NCBI GenBank assembly: GCA_965223305.1
Contig: CBDCWT010000085.1
Coordinates: 1 to 64,000, forward strand
From: CBDCWT01 sp965223305
GTDB taxonomy: Bacteria; Planctomycetota; Planctomycetia; Pirellulales; Pirellulaceae
Length of the DNA stretch: 64,000 bases
Reading direction: 5' to 3'
Shown here piece after piece: positions 17,704 to 26,681 of the stretch. A program made the position numbers and the translations under genes. The first letter of the stretch is position 1, and each line of letters starts with the position of its first letter. The notes beneath the pieces are model-generated. The model was not told the origin of the DNA. It saw nothing but the letters and a program-made list of their open reading frames with translations, and searched no databases.

Positions 17704-18726
17704 GTGGCAGCCAAGAAAAAGTGTGGAGAACTAGTGGAACCGGCTCCGGTTCCTCAGGAGCTATCGTTCTTGGAGCGGGCGCGTGATGCTCTAGCCGAAG
17801 CAAATACTATAGAAGACGTTAGGCAGATTCACGATCAGGCGGAAGCCGCCCGGGCCTACGCCCGGTCAGCCGCCATGGGCCTGGAAATACAGAACCAGAT
17901 CACGGTGATCAAGATCGGCGCCGAAAGGAAGATGGGCGAGTTTCTCAAAGGGCTAAGTCTCAGGGGCGGAAATCGCCAGGCAAAAGCGAAGAGGCGCGCT
18001 CAGAACTTGGCCGACTTCGGCATCAGCCAACAGCAATCGTATCGCTGGCAAGCGGAGTCCTGCGTGCCGCAGGAGATCTTCGACGACTACGTGAGTCGGT
18101 GCATAGAAACAAAGCAGGAAGTGACCTCTGCCGCCGTGCTACGGATCGCCAGGACCCTTCAAAGGGAGACCGACGCCAGGTCGCCTCGCAAGTGGTTGGA
18201 GGGAATGGCCGATGTTTGCGAGGGACTTAGTAGAGCGATCCAGCAGGGCACGAAGTATGGCTGCATCTATGTGAATCCAGCGTGGCCGCAGGAGATCGAT
18301 GTTCGCGCTAAGGCACAACCTGCAGCGAGAGAGTTTGCTGCGCAACTAAAGAGCCTCCCGGTCAAGGAGGTCGCCGCCACCTGTTCGCACTTGCATATGC
18401 AAGCGTCCTGCTATTGTTTGCGAGACGCGCTGTCGGTGCTACAAAAGTGGGGGTTCGTTTACAAGAGTGCTCTGATGTTACCGCGTCGTCGTTCGTCGTT
18501 TGCTTTCACTCAATACTGGCAAGTGTCCTGCGATCTACTGTTATTGGGTGTCCGCGGCAATCTGGGATTCCGGGATACAGGCCTGACGGGTTGGATGAAC
18601 AGCAAGGACGGCAGCAGCGAGCGAGAGGTGATGGAGCAACTAGTGCGCGTCAGCCCGGGGCCATGTTTAGAGATCTTCGCTGGTTCCCGAAGGTCCGGCT
18701 GGGACACAATACCTGCCGCGAGTTGA
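17704..18726 (+). CDS. MT-A70-family protein with altered catalytic motif
   Basis: The protein has 340 residues, starting at GTG 17704. The N-terminal half is helical and charged (ARDALAEANTIEDVRQIHDQ, AERKMGEFLKGLSLRGGN), as seen ahead of phage and bacterial MT-A70 domains. The C-terminal half carries the MT-A70 layout: YGCIYVNPAWP where active enzymes have DPPW, LKSLPVKEVAATCSHLHMQA, LQKWGFVYKSALML, YWQVSCDLLLLGVRGNLGF and SPGPCLEIFAGSRRSGW. Family members methylate adenine N6 in DNA. Here D-P-P-W has become N-P-A-W, losing the acidic residue, so catalysis is doubtful. It could be a DNA- or RNA-binding derivative or a changed-specificity enzyme. Confidence 0.75.
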   Translation: MAAKKKCGELVEPAPVPQELSFLERARDALAEANTIEDVRQIHDQAEAARAYARSAAMGLEIQNQITVIKIGAERKMGEFLKGLSLRGGNRQAKAKRRAQNLADFGISQQQSYRWQAESCVPQEIFDDYVSRCIETKQEVTSAAVLRIARTLQRETDARSPRKWLEGMADVCEGLSRAIQQGTKYGCIYVNPAWPQEIDVRAKAQPAAREFAAQLKSLPVKEVAATCSHLHMQASCYCLRDALSVLQKWGFVYKSALMLPRRRSSFAFTQYWQVSCDLLLLGVRGNLGFRDTGLTGWMNSKDGSSEREVMEQLVRVSPGPCLEIFAGSRRSGWDTIPAAS

Positions 18727-19398
18727 ACTATCCAAGCAGTGTCAAGGTGATGCGATTCAAGTCATACAGCTGGCGCGCGAAGACTTCGGAAGACTCCAAA
18801 AGCGTGGCGACACTTGAAGAAACTGGAAAAGACTGGGACCGGCTGAGGACGCGAGAAGCAGCGCGGCTATTGTTGCGGAGCCGGAGCTTAACGACAAGTT
18901 CAAAATCCATGAGCACTCCGTCAAAGTGTGAGTATCTGATCCCAAAGGACCAGACCGACCTGACGCTCAAGACACGGTGTCGCACGACAAGGAACAAAAC
19001 GAGATGGAGCGTGGCTTTCACTCGATGAGGACCCGTTGGGGATGCCACCAATCTGGCATCACGCACAGCGTCCGGTGGAGGCGCACATTTTCCCTTTTCT
19101 TGTGGCGGCGTTGTTTTTTGATCGGAAGGATGTTGGATCATACATGGCAAGCCGGTGGCGTGAACCTTGCGCACGACCGGCCTTACCTCCTGGCAGGCGA
19201 CCAACCAGGTCCCTCAAGTACTTGAAAGCTCTGATAATAACGAACCGCATTCTCACAGCCGCTCTGCCGCTCTGCCGGACGCCGCGATCGCAAGTGAGCG
19301 CAGACTAGACTAGTTTGACCCGAGCAGGACGTGGCACGGTACTCAGCGATGTGTGAAGCAGCTGGTTAGCAACGAACACAATAATTGCAGACGTTGCA
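18727..19398. other. Spacer of about 670 bases, no gene seen
   Basis: Overlapping frames up to 158 codons exist on both strands, but none has a recognisable motif, start with ribosome site, or balanced composition. No repeats from the shared families were found. It may hold the promoter of the following gene and decayed sequence. Confidence 0.45.
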
Positions 19399-20718
19399 GT
19401 GTGCAGGCAATTGACGAGACGCAGATTCAGCAAATGCATCGCATCGCTACCGGCATTCCTGGGTGGTTGCGGCAGCGGTCATAGCAAACCAACTAGCCGG
19501 GAGTTGTGGTCGGTAGCTGCGACGTGCCGTGCCCTGCTCACGCGGAGCGTTGTCGACTTTTATTTACCGCGTTGTGTAGACGGCAAGGATGGCGGCTACC
19601 TTGAACACCTGGGGCCCAGCGGGAGATTTGAGGGCGGGCACGGCAAGTTTCTTGTGCTGCAGGCACGCCAACTGTGGTTCTTTAGCACTCTGCTAGCGGC
19701 GGGCATTCGGAAGGAGGCGTCGCGCGCAGCGGCAGACTGCGGATATCGCTTCCTCCAGTCACAATTCTGCGACCACCACTACGGGGGCTACGTCAGTCGC
19801 GTGGCGGACGACGGACGTGTTACAGACGATCGCAAGCATGTTTATCTCAACGCGTTTGTGATCTATGGATTGAGCGCTTACCACCGCGCCACAAGGGAGG
19901 CAGAGCCGCTCGAAGCCGCGCGTCAGTTGTTTGATGTGCTCGATGAAAACGCATATGACCAAAGATATGGAGGATATCAGGAGTTCTTTCATCGTGATTG
20001 GAGTCCCATCCTCAACGCCCGCGCTGACTGCTACGTAGGCCGGCCCGGAGCAAAATCATACAACACGCACTTGCATCTACTGGAGGCTTTTGCCGAGCTC
20101 TACCGCTCAACGCCGCAAGCCCGGGTGGGAGACCGATTACGGGAGCTGATCGATATCAACATGCAAACAGTCCGCCATCCGTCACATAACTGCAATGTCG
20201 ACCTCTGGCAGCGTGACTGGAGGATGATCGAACGTGCCGCAAATCTACAGGCCAGCTACGGGCACGACCTTGAGTGTGTGTGGTTGGTCCATGATGCGGT
20301 TACGTTGATCGGTGTCAACCCGACCGTGTGTCAGGAGTGGGCTGGGAAGCTGGTAGACTATTGCCTTGCGCATGGTTTGGACAAAAAGCATGGAGGATTT
20401 TACTATCGTGGTCCCTTCGGAAGTAAGGCTACGGATTTGAGGAAAGAATGGTGGGTTCAGAGTGAAGCGCTGGCAGCAATGCTGAAGATGTACGCTTGGA
20501 CCGGTGAGCGAGAGTTTTTCGATGTCTTTCAGTCGACACTTCGGTTCATCGGTCAATATCAGGTGGCGCATGCGCTCGGCGGTTGGTGGCAGACGCGCAA
20601 CGAGGATGGAGCGTCCGGGCAGAATTCGTTGCGGTCTTCACCCTGGCAGGGCGCGTATCATAATGGACGAGCGCTGCTAGTGTGCGGCCAGTTAGCGGGT
20701 GAGTTAGCAGCGAGGTAG
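19399..20718 (+). CDS. Tat-exported lipoprotein of the AGE / cellobiose 2-epimerase family
   Basis: The protein has 439 residues, starting at a GTG. The N-terminus TRRRFSKCIASLPAFLGGCG fits a twin-arginine signal (T-R-R-x-F-x-K) ending in a lipobox (L-G-G-C), so the protein is probably folded in the cytoplasm and anchored outside. The rest is an (alpha/alpha)6 barrel with the family's landmarks: DDRKHVYLNAFVIYGLSAY, YDQRYGGYQEFF, YNTHLHLLEAFAELYR, SYGHDLECVWLVHDA (catalytic histidine region) and KEWWVQSEALAAML. The NTHLHLLEA and GHDLE-W motifs are those of cellobiose/mannobiose 2-epimerases, which epimerise the reducing end of beta-1,4 disaccharides. Export is unusual, since known members are mostly cytoplasmic. 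Confidence 0.8.
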   Translation: MCRQLTRRRFSKCIASLPAFLGGCGSGHSKPTSRELWSVAATCRALLTRSVVDFYLPRCVDGKDGGYLEHLGPSGRFEGGHGKFLVLQARQLWFFSTLLAAGIRKEASRAAADCGYRFLQSQFCDHHYGGYVSRVADDGRVTDDRKHVYLNAFVIYGLSAYHRATREAEPLEAARQLFDVLDENAYDQRYGGYQEFFHRDWSPILNARADCYVGRPGAKSYNTHLHLLEAFAELYRSTPQARVGDRLRELIDINMQTVRHPSHNCNVDLWQRDWRMIERAANLQASYGHDLECVWLVHDAVTLIGVNPTVCQEWAGKLVDYCLAHGLDKKHGGFYYRGPFGSKATDLRKEWWVQSEALAAMLKMYAWTGEREFFDVFQSTLRFIGQYQVAHALGGWWQTRNEDGASGQNSLRSSPWQGAYHNGRALLVCGQLAGELAAR

Positions 20719-20736
20719 GCCCAGGAGGCCCATAAA

Positions 20737-22164
20737 GTGCTTCTCGATGAGGATGGCGAACAGCCACGAGGTACTTGCGAAGTCTTCTCATCTGTTCGGG
20801 CGGCTAGATCTGCAGGAAAACGGACGCGGTTCCTGTGTGCTATAGTTGTTGGCTGCGTCTTGATTCTTCATGTTCTGCTGCTGATGTTCTCTGCATGTCG
20901 ACGTAGTCCCACCAGTGAGGAACTCGGCGCTTTGGCCGCCGGCGTTTGGCACTGGCAGAGCGGCCGTTTTGATCTCGGGCGGGAATCTCCACCACTGCCC
21001 CGCCTGCTGGCCGCGATTCCAGCTTTCGTATGTGGGGTGCGTCTTGATGAGATTGGGCGCGAGAGACCACTGCGAGCTGACACGATTGACTCGCGGGTCA
21101 GGCGACTTGCGTCCGCCGCCGGCGAACGCATCGTGTGGTGGACGATTACCGGCCGACTTTTGTGCATTCCTATCAGCTTGCTAGGCGCTGGCGTGTGTTA
21201 CTGGTGGGCCCAGGGCCTATTCGGACCACGCGGTGGGATGTGTGCTGTCATCTGGTGGTGTTTTTCACCCAGTGTGCTGGGAGAAGGTGTATTCGTCGCG
21301 TCCGCGGTCTCGAACAGCTCCCTCATCGTCGCCGCGATGTACTTATGTTGGAGATGGTGTCGTGCACCGACAATGTCTCAGGCCCTGGCTGCGGGAGTGG
21401 TATTGGGTCTCGCTTCGCTTTGTGATGTGGTGTCGCTTCTGCTTGCCTGCGGATTGCCACTTCTGTGGGGTTTGTCGGGCCACTGCAGCGGCGGGAAGGC
21501 GGAGCCGAGTTGGCTCCTTCAGATGGGCCAGCTAACAGTGCTTCTGCTGGCGACTTTGTACGTGATTAACCTATGTTACGGGTTTGAGCGGACCTGTCGT
21601 AGGCTTGGAGAGTATTCGTTCGGAAGTCGTTGTCTCGGGGGGCCGTTCGCTGGGGTGATGTATGGAGACGATGGCGACAATCGTTTCAACAGAACGGGTT
21701 ACGCTCGCTTGCGAATCCCACTGCCAGAACACTATGTCGGAGTGATCGACCATGCCTTCGAGGAGTCTGAACGTGTCGACAGGTCGACCCACCTGGGGGA
21801 GCAGTGGGAGTCAGCAAAGTGCGCGAAAGTCGCTCTCGTTTCTTTGGGAGCGACAGTCCCGCTGGGTATGTGGGCGATCATCGTCGGTGCGGCAACTGGA
21901 GTAATCGTGAAGTCGCCGCCGCCGCTGTGCCGCAGCGACCAGCTGTTCTTACTGCTGCCTGCGGTGAGTGTGTTTCTGGCGAACTCGCTGGTGGGCTATG
22001 AGAGCGCCGCCCAGAGCGTCGTCGCCGTGCTTCCGTTCCTACTTGTCTGGGGTGCAAGCGTTACACTCGGTGTCCGGGAAGGACGATGTGTCCGAGTGGC
22101 TTATATCGCTGCTGCCAGTAGTTGGCTCGTTGCGAGCTGCCTGTGGTGTTATCCTCATGTTTAG
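20737..22164 (+). CDS. Truncated, divergent paralogue of a GT39-like membrane protein
   Basis: The protein has 475 residues, starting at GTG 20737 with AGGAGG nine bases upstream and only 18 bases after the epimerase stop. It aligns along its length with the product of 24147-26087: RRSPTSEELGALAAGVWHWQ versus the paralogue's QSPTLNEPAHLVAGLSHWR, then INLCYGFERTCRRLGEYSFG and ARLRIPLPEHYVGVID. It stops at LWCYPHV, where the paralogue continues with YPHSLSYFNELTGG for about 170 more residues. The acidic N-E-P-A-H motif after the first helix is changed to E-E-L-G-A. The good ribosome site suggests it is still expressed, but it may be inactive as an enzyme. Confidence 0.65.
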   Translation: MLLDEDGEQPRGTCEVFSSVRAARSAGKRTRFLCAIVVGCVLILHVLLLMFSACRRSPTSEELGALAAGVWHWQSGRFDLGRESPPLPRLLAAIPAFVCGVRLDEIGRERPLRADTIDSRVRRLASAAGERIVWWTITGRLLCIPISLLGAGVCYWWAQGLFGPRGGMCAVIWWCFSPSVLGEGVFVASAVSNSSLIVAAMYLCWRWCRAPTMSQALAAGVVLGLASLCDVVSLLLACGLPLLWGLSGHCSGGKAEPSWLLQMGQLTVLLLATLYVINLCYGFERTCRRLGEYSFGSRCLGGPFAGVMYGDDGDNRFNRTGYARLRIPLPEHYVGVIDHAFEESERVDRSTHLGEQWESAKCAKVALVSLGATVPLGMWAIIVGAATGVIVKSPPPLCRSDQLFLLLPAVSVFLANSLVGYESAAQSVVAVLPFLLVWGASVTLGVREGRCVRVAYIAAASSWLVASCLWCYPHV

Positions 22165-22603
22165 CAGCACGAGTTGCCACTGCATCTTACATCGACCGCA
22201 CGAAAACCAAAGCCGAGAGTTCTCAGACCAACGGAACCTGCAGACGGTTCCGTAACACCGTCCTCGAAGATCCCACTAAGTCGCCTTCAGCAAGCAATCG
22301 CAGCGTGGATGACTTGCAGGGGATCACGATACTTGGTTGCCACTCCCTCCAGCTGGTGTGCTACACCTTTTGTTTTGCTTCCTAGCTATCTGCTCGCACC
22401 CCAAATCACTTGTCTCCAAACAGGTTGCGCCGATTTCTGTAGGGGGTTAGGTGCCGCCGTGCAGCAATACCCGTTCCCCGGAGATAGGTGGCTAGGCTAA
22501 AATGCTGTATCGACATATGAACAGGGCGATCCTCACTATTCCGCCAACAACTCCAATACTCGATCAAACCCGGCATTTAATCACAACTCGCAAGGTGGGC
22601 TCA
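22165..22603. other. Spacer of about 440 bases, no gene seen
   Basis: No frame continues the truncated membrane protein: translation after 22164 gives no match to the C-terminal part of its paralogue. Short frames here lack motifs. The last 100 bases should hold the promoter of the gene at 22604. Confidence 0.5.
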
Positions 22604-24196
22604 ATGCGTCGCTTTGTTCTTACTCAACTGCTCGTGATCGTGCTGTGCACACCCACGTTCGCCGACGTCATACGAGGGAACGTACAAGACGTCAATGGGC
22701 GTCCGATCGCCGGCGCACGTGTCGATATTTCGACCGCGGCACCTAAACAAGGGCCAAATCTGTTCTGCCCATCATGTTACCTGGATTGTGCGAAGTCAAC
22801 GAGCACGGATGATCAAGGGCGCTTCGAGTTTCAATCTGTCGACGACTTCTTGAGATTTCGTCTCGTTGCAACAGCGCCCGGAAAGCAAACGGCATTGACT
22901 GACCTCGTCGATCCGTCTCACGAAGTGGCATCCATCACACTTGCCGATTTTCCATCGGATTTGGCGGCGAACAGAGTCTTACAAGGAACCGTGCTTTCGA
23001 TGGAAGGGGCCCCTGTTTCGGGCGCTTTGGTAGCACCGCGCGGCGCCAAGGCAGCTCACGGTCATTGGTTGGGACGGGTGAAGGGTGCAACGCCTGCAGT
23101 CACGGATGACGAAGGCAGGTTCCGCATGTTTCTTTCCGAAGATTATTTGGGCGTGGACCTGGAAGTAACTGCTTATGGTTACGCCGGTGCGATAGCGATG
23201 TTGGCCACGCCGGGTGAATCTGACCATACGATTAGGATTCCGGTTGGTGCCACCGTGAAGGGCCGACTAGTGCATCGGAAGATGGCAGTCTCAGATTTGC
23301 CAATCGCCGTTGTTCAAGTCAATCGTGCCTTACATGACCGCCCTTTTCTCAAGGCCGTTTTGTCCAAAACAAGCTGGGATGGAAGCTTTCAGTTTCAGGC
23401 CCTACCGGCGGATGAAACCTACGCGATCTTCTCGCCAGTTGGGCTCCGTGTGGACGGGCCCGTCGTCAGAACGACGCTGTTCACTGCAGGAAAAAACAAC
23501 GAGGCTCGCGACCTGGGGACGCTGGAGCTTATCCCCGGGCTGACATTTAAAGGAACGATCCGAATGAGCGGCCGAGACACGCCGCCATCTGATCTTCGAA
23601 TGACCCTGCACCGAAGGCCTGCATGGGACCTAGTCGAAGTGCCGATCAAGGCCAACGGCCGTTTCCGAATCGACAACCTACCGCCCGAATCGTACGAGGT
23701 TCGCATAAGAACCAAAGCGGCAAGACTCGATGACATCAACTATCAGGTCCTAGGAACGCACTCTTTCGCCGTGCGCCTTACTGACTCACTCACTGACTTC
23801 GTGATTCCGTTGCGGGTATTCGAGGGGCGAGGAGCTGGGCGTAACTCGCGGCCGACTCAGTCGGTGGTGTCTGGAAGACAGAGGCTGACCGGCAAGGTCG
23901 TCGACCGTAGCGGCAAGCCGGTCGCAGGGATTCGCATTACTCCGTACTTGATTGGCAACGGCCGTCGACGGGGTTCGATTACCAGTTCGGGCACCGACGG
24001 TGGTTTTTTACTTACAGACCTTCCTGATGAGCCAATCGAATTAAAGTTCTACCGTCCAGGCGCTTTTGGTTATCCGATGGGGAGCGGCGGCACGTCGATA
24101 CTCTATCCGGGTCGGGTACGACCGAAATTGAATCAGTCGGACGTAGTTATTGTCTTTGACCCGACCCTGATCGAAAGACCTCCGAACCTTCACTGA
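22604..24196 (+). CDS. Secreted carboxypeptidase-regulatory-like (CarboxypepD_reg) repeat protein
   Basis: The protein has 530 residues from the ATG at 22604, which follows AAGGTGGG and opens a clear signal peptide (MRRFVLTQLLVIVLCTPTFA). Upstream in-frame codons to 22502 look non-coding. The rest consists of beta-sandwich repeats with the motif G-x-V-x-D-x-x-G-x-P-I/V-A/S-G-A: RGNVQDVNGRPIAGARVDIS, QGTVLSMEGAPVSGALV and TGKVVDRSGKPVAGIRITPY. One insert holds FCPSCYLDCAK with three cysteines. Such proteins usually bind or scaffold at the surface. The last 50 bases overlap the end of the convergent gene at 24147-26087. Confidence 0.8.
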   Translation: MRRFVLTQLLVIVLCTPTFADVIRGNVQDVNGRPIAGARVDISTAAPKQGPNLFCPSCYLDCAKSTSTDDQGRFEFQSVDDFLRFRLVATAPGKQTALTDLVDPSHEVASITLADFPSDLAANRVLQGTVLSMEGAPVSGALVAPRGAKAAHGHWLGRVKGATPAVTDDEGRFRMFLSEDYLGVDLEVTAYGYAGAIAMLATPGESDHTIRIPVGATVKGRLVHRKMAVSDLPIAVVQVNRALHDRPFLKAVLSKTSWDGSFQFQALPADETYAIFSPVGLRVDGPVVRTTLFTAGKNNEARDLGTLELIPGLTFKGTIRMSGRDTPPSDLRMTLHRRPAWDLVEVPIKANGRFRIDNLPPESYEVRIRTKAARLDDINYQVLGTHSFAVRLTDSLTDFVIPLRVFEGRGAGRNSRPTQSVVSGRQRLTGKVVDRSGKPVAGIRITPYLIGNGRRRGSITSSGTDGGFLLTDLPDEPIELKFYRPGAFGYPMGSGGTSILYPGRVRPKLNQSDVVIVFDPTLIERPPNLH

Positions 24197-26087
24197 GCGC
24201 GTCGTATGTCACAACAAGCGATTTATAGGTTGTCAGACGGTGCATGCTTGATAGGGCGACGTGCCCTTCTTCAAGCCGATAGACGTAGATTGAGTATCCC
24301 GCGGTGTTGGTGGGACGCAACGAGCGGAATGCAGATAGCGCCTCGACTGTAGCAATGTCAGCCGTCATGTAACCGCCGTCCTTAATCGGGTAGTCGTAAG
24401 ACCGCAAGAAATTGACACTGATAGCGTACCACCCAGGTCTTAGGGCGAGGACGGACGATCCACTATCTGCACGATCGGCGACAACTGGGTGAGCTGTGTC
24501 GAACCCGAAGTCGTTGGGATCCAGCGTGCCGAAGTACGCAAGCCGAATTGGATCTGTAACGTCATTTGCTCTTACCCAGCGTCGCAGTTGAAGAAGATCT
24601 TGCCCCCAGTCGATGCTGCTGTGAATCAAACATGCATGACCACGTCGTGGGCCTCCCGTCAGTTCGTTGAAGTAACTCAAACTGTGCGGATACACCCACA
24701 AACTACTTGTGATACTCCAGACAACTGCACCACCAACAAATGGACGCCACTTAGAGGAGACCAGCAAACCCTTGGTAACCTGACTGAGATAGACGAACGC
24801 AAACGGAAGGCAGGGAAGCACATACCGGGGATGTTCGTTGTACTCGGTATGTGAACTCACGAGCGTAAAGATGAGCAACAACGGAGTGAGAACGATTAGA
24901 TCGGTGACAAATAGACCTCTGCCACGAGTTTCAAGCTTGGAACACATGACAAGTGCACCTAATGAATGCGTGCCGATCGGAACTTTTACCACAGATGCAA
25001 CTAGGTAGTAGTACCACCATCCACAATCGCTGTGCTTGCCAAATAGGTAGCCTCCCCTTCGATTGCTCATGTCATTCAGCTGAGCGTCAATACCCTGCAG
25101 GTAGTTCGCTGGAACAGGTATCCGGATCCTTGCTAGTGACGAGTCGGAGAATCGATTGCCTGTCGTGGTACCTACGTCACCGGTGAATCGGCTGCTGAGG
25201 AAACAGAAATCACCTAGTCTGGTGCACGACCCTTCGAATCCGTAGCCAACGTTTAACACGCACAGGGAAATGAGAAGTTGTGCGCCGATCATACTCACCT
25301 CGCGGCGCATCGCGCGTCCAACGAGCTTATTTCCTTCTGCCCAGCGATGGCATATCCAGGCAAAAGGCACTAACAGGTATAGCACCACCAGAGTTGATTT
25401 AGTTAGCTCTGCTAGCCCGAGAGCGATTCCACCAATGAGGCATCGTTGCCAACTAGGTTGCATGAGCCATCTCCAAAACGCATACCATGCCGTCAATGCT
25501 AGAGAGGCAGCATGAGCGTCGGCAGTGATGAGTGACGCATGGCCTACTATGTTGGGTGAAAAGCACCATAAACTGCAGGCAAGAATGCCGGCGCGCACGT
25601 CGAACAACTCACGCGCCCAAGCAAAAGTCACAAGTCCACCAAGCAGGCTGAATGGAATGCATGCCCAGCGTGCGATCGTTATCAGCCAGAGAGTTCGTTC
25701 ACCGTTGGTACTGCAGAAACGTCGGCTAATGGACCACACCGGCCTCGCACCTGGTCGTCGTCCGAAGAATCCACTCCAATCTATTTCGTAGCCTGCCGCC
25801 ACAACCGGTAAAGCAGACACCATGCGAACAAAGGGTGGGTTCACGCGAAATAGATCGAAACGGCCGAATCGCCAGTGACTCAGCCCTGCGACGAGGTGCG
25901 CCGGTTCATTTAACGTAGGACTTTGAATCCACGCGTTATACGCCAAAAGCGTAGCGTGAAGTGTCAGCAACGCGGCGGCAGCCGTGAGGCCTCGACGGAA
26001 CCGGAAGCGAGTAGCACTGTGTCGTGTCCAACTAGTGGGCATACGTGTAGTTCCGCTGGTTCTTTCGCTCCGTCCTTCTCGAGCCAT
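24147..26087 (-). CDS. GT39-like polytopic membrane glycosyltransferase
   Basis: The protein has 646 residues with about eleven hydrophobic segments. After the first helix, SPTLNEPAHLVAGLSHWRFG carries the acidic residue expected for GT-C enzymes. PNIVGHASLITADAHAASLA and IALGLAELTKSTLVVLYLL match the second conserved loop and the lysine-containing motif of dolichyl-phosphate-mannose-type family members. SSHTEYNEHPRYVLPCLPF and YPHSLSYFNELTGGPRRG follow, then a soluble C-terminal domain of about 150 residues (IDWGQDLLQLRRWVRAN). It probably uses a polyprenyl-phosphate sugar. It lies 161 bases downstream of the MauE-like gene on the same strand and could be co-transcribed with that cassette. 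Its paralogue is at 20737-22164. Confidence 0.75.
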   Translation of the reverse strand: MAREGRSERTSGTTRMPTSWTRHSATRFRFRRGLTAAAALLTLHATLLAYNAWIQSPTLNEPAHLVAGLSHWRFGRFDLFRVNPPFVRMVSALPVVAAGYEIDWSGFFGRRPGARPVWSISRRFCSTNGERTLWLITIARWACIPFSLLGGLVTFAWARELFDVRAGILACSLWCFSPNIVGHASLITADAHAASLALTAWYAFWRWLMQPSWQRCLIGGIALGLAELTKSTLVVLYLLVPFAWICHRWAEGNKLVGRAMRREVSMIGAQLLISLCVLNVGYGFEGSCTRLGDFCFLSSRFTGDVGTTTGNRFSDSSLARIRIPVPANYLQGIDAQLNDMSNRRGGYLFGKHSDCGWWYYYLVASVVKVPIGTHSLGALVMCSKLETRGRGLFVTDLIVLTPLLLIFTLVSSHTEYNEHPRYVLPCLPFAFVYLSQVTKGLLVSSKWRPFVGGAVVWSITSSLWVYPHSLSYFNELTGGPRRGHACLIHSSIDWGQDLLQLRRWVRANDVTDPIRLAYFGTLDPNDFGFDTAHPVVADRADSGSSVLALRPGWYAISVNFLRSYDYPIKDGGYMTADIATVEALSAFRSLRPTNTAGYSIYVYRLEEGHVALSSMHRLTTYKSLVVTYDALSEGSEVFRSGSGQRQ

Positions 26088-26248
26088 CGCAATTCCTTGT
26101 GATTCTGCGTCGAGCTAAGAGCATGGATGAGGAAGTCGTGACAACGCTTCCTGGACTGGCCACGACAATGTACAGGGAAACATCTCATGACTCGCACGAT
26201 GTACATATACCAAGCGAGAGTCGATAGATGGAACAGCAATGCAGACGG

Positions 26249-26680
26249 CTAAGGTGAGTTCGACGACACTGAAACCGATGCGTGATGACTGCGCCACGCG
26301 ACGAAGATACAACACGCTGCAGCAATGCCAGGCAACATCAAAGTGTCGATCCCGATCTGATGTGACGAATACCCAAAACAACCACAATCAATGTCCATTC
26401 CTCGTGCCAGCGCTTGGCCTTGCAGCAATACAAAGGAAAGAAAGAGGGCTGTTGCAAGCCACAGGACCTTTCGGTCGTCGGACAACACAAGGAAGAGGCC
26501 TACGACAAAAATTATCGCAGCGACGGCGAACGGCAGAATCGCCAAGACTGATTCAGGAAACAACCGGTACGACGCGATAGTCGAAGTAAACGGATAGGGA
26601 TGCAATAGATGGACCGTCCCACTGTTCAGGAGGATACATCCCGCGACGAGGCGCACGACCGTCGCAAACAAGTTCGACAT
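26249..26680 (-). CDS. MauE/DoxX-type redox-associated membrane protein
   Basis: The protein has 143 residues from the ATG at 26680, one base after the stop of the upstream gene; longer starts run back into that gene. It has four membrane segments (TVVRLVAGCILLNSGTVHLL, VLAILPFAVAAIIFVVGLFL, ALFLSFVLLQGQALARG, LMLPGIAAACCIFVAW). Between the third and fourth lies MDIDCGCFGYSSHQIG, the D-C-G-C-F-G motif of MauE proteins. MauE-type proteins are tied to disulfide formation or electron transfer in the periplasm, and the CGC pair is the likely redox site. The position behind a rhodanese-containing protein and a cysteine-rich secreted peptide fits a disulfide or sulfur-handling role. Confidence 0.8.
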   Translation of the reverse strand: MSNLFATVVRLVAGCILLNSGTVHLLHPYPFTSTIASYRLFPESVLAILPFAVAAIIFVVGLFLVLSDDRKVLWLATALFLSFVLLQGQALARGMDIDCGCFGYSSHQIGIDTLMLPGIAAACCIFVAWRSHHASVSVSSNSP

Positions 26681-26681
26681 C

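Noticed and set aside
18728..19204. Minus-strand frame of 158 codons
   Set aside because: No motif, poor composition, and competing frames on both strands of similar length.
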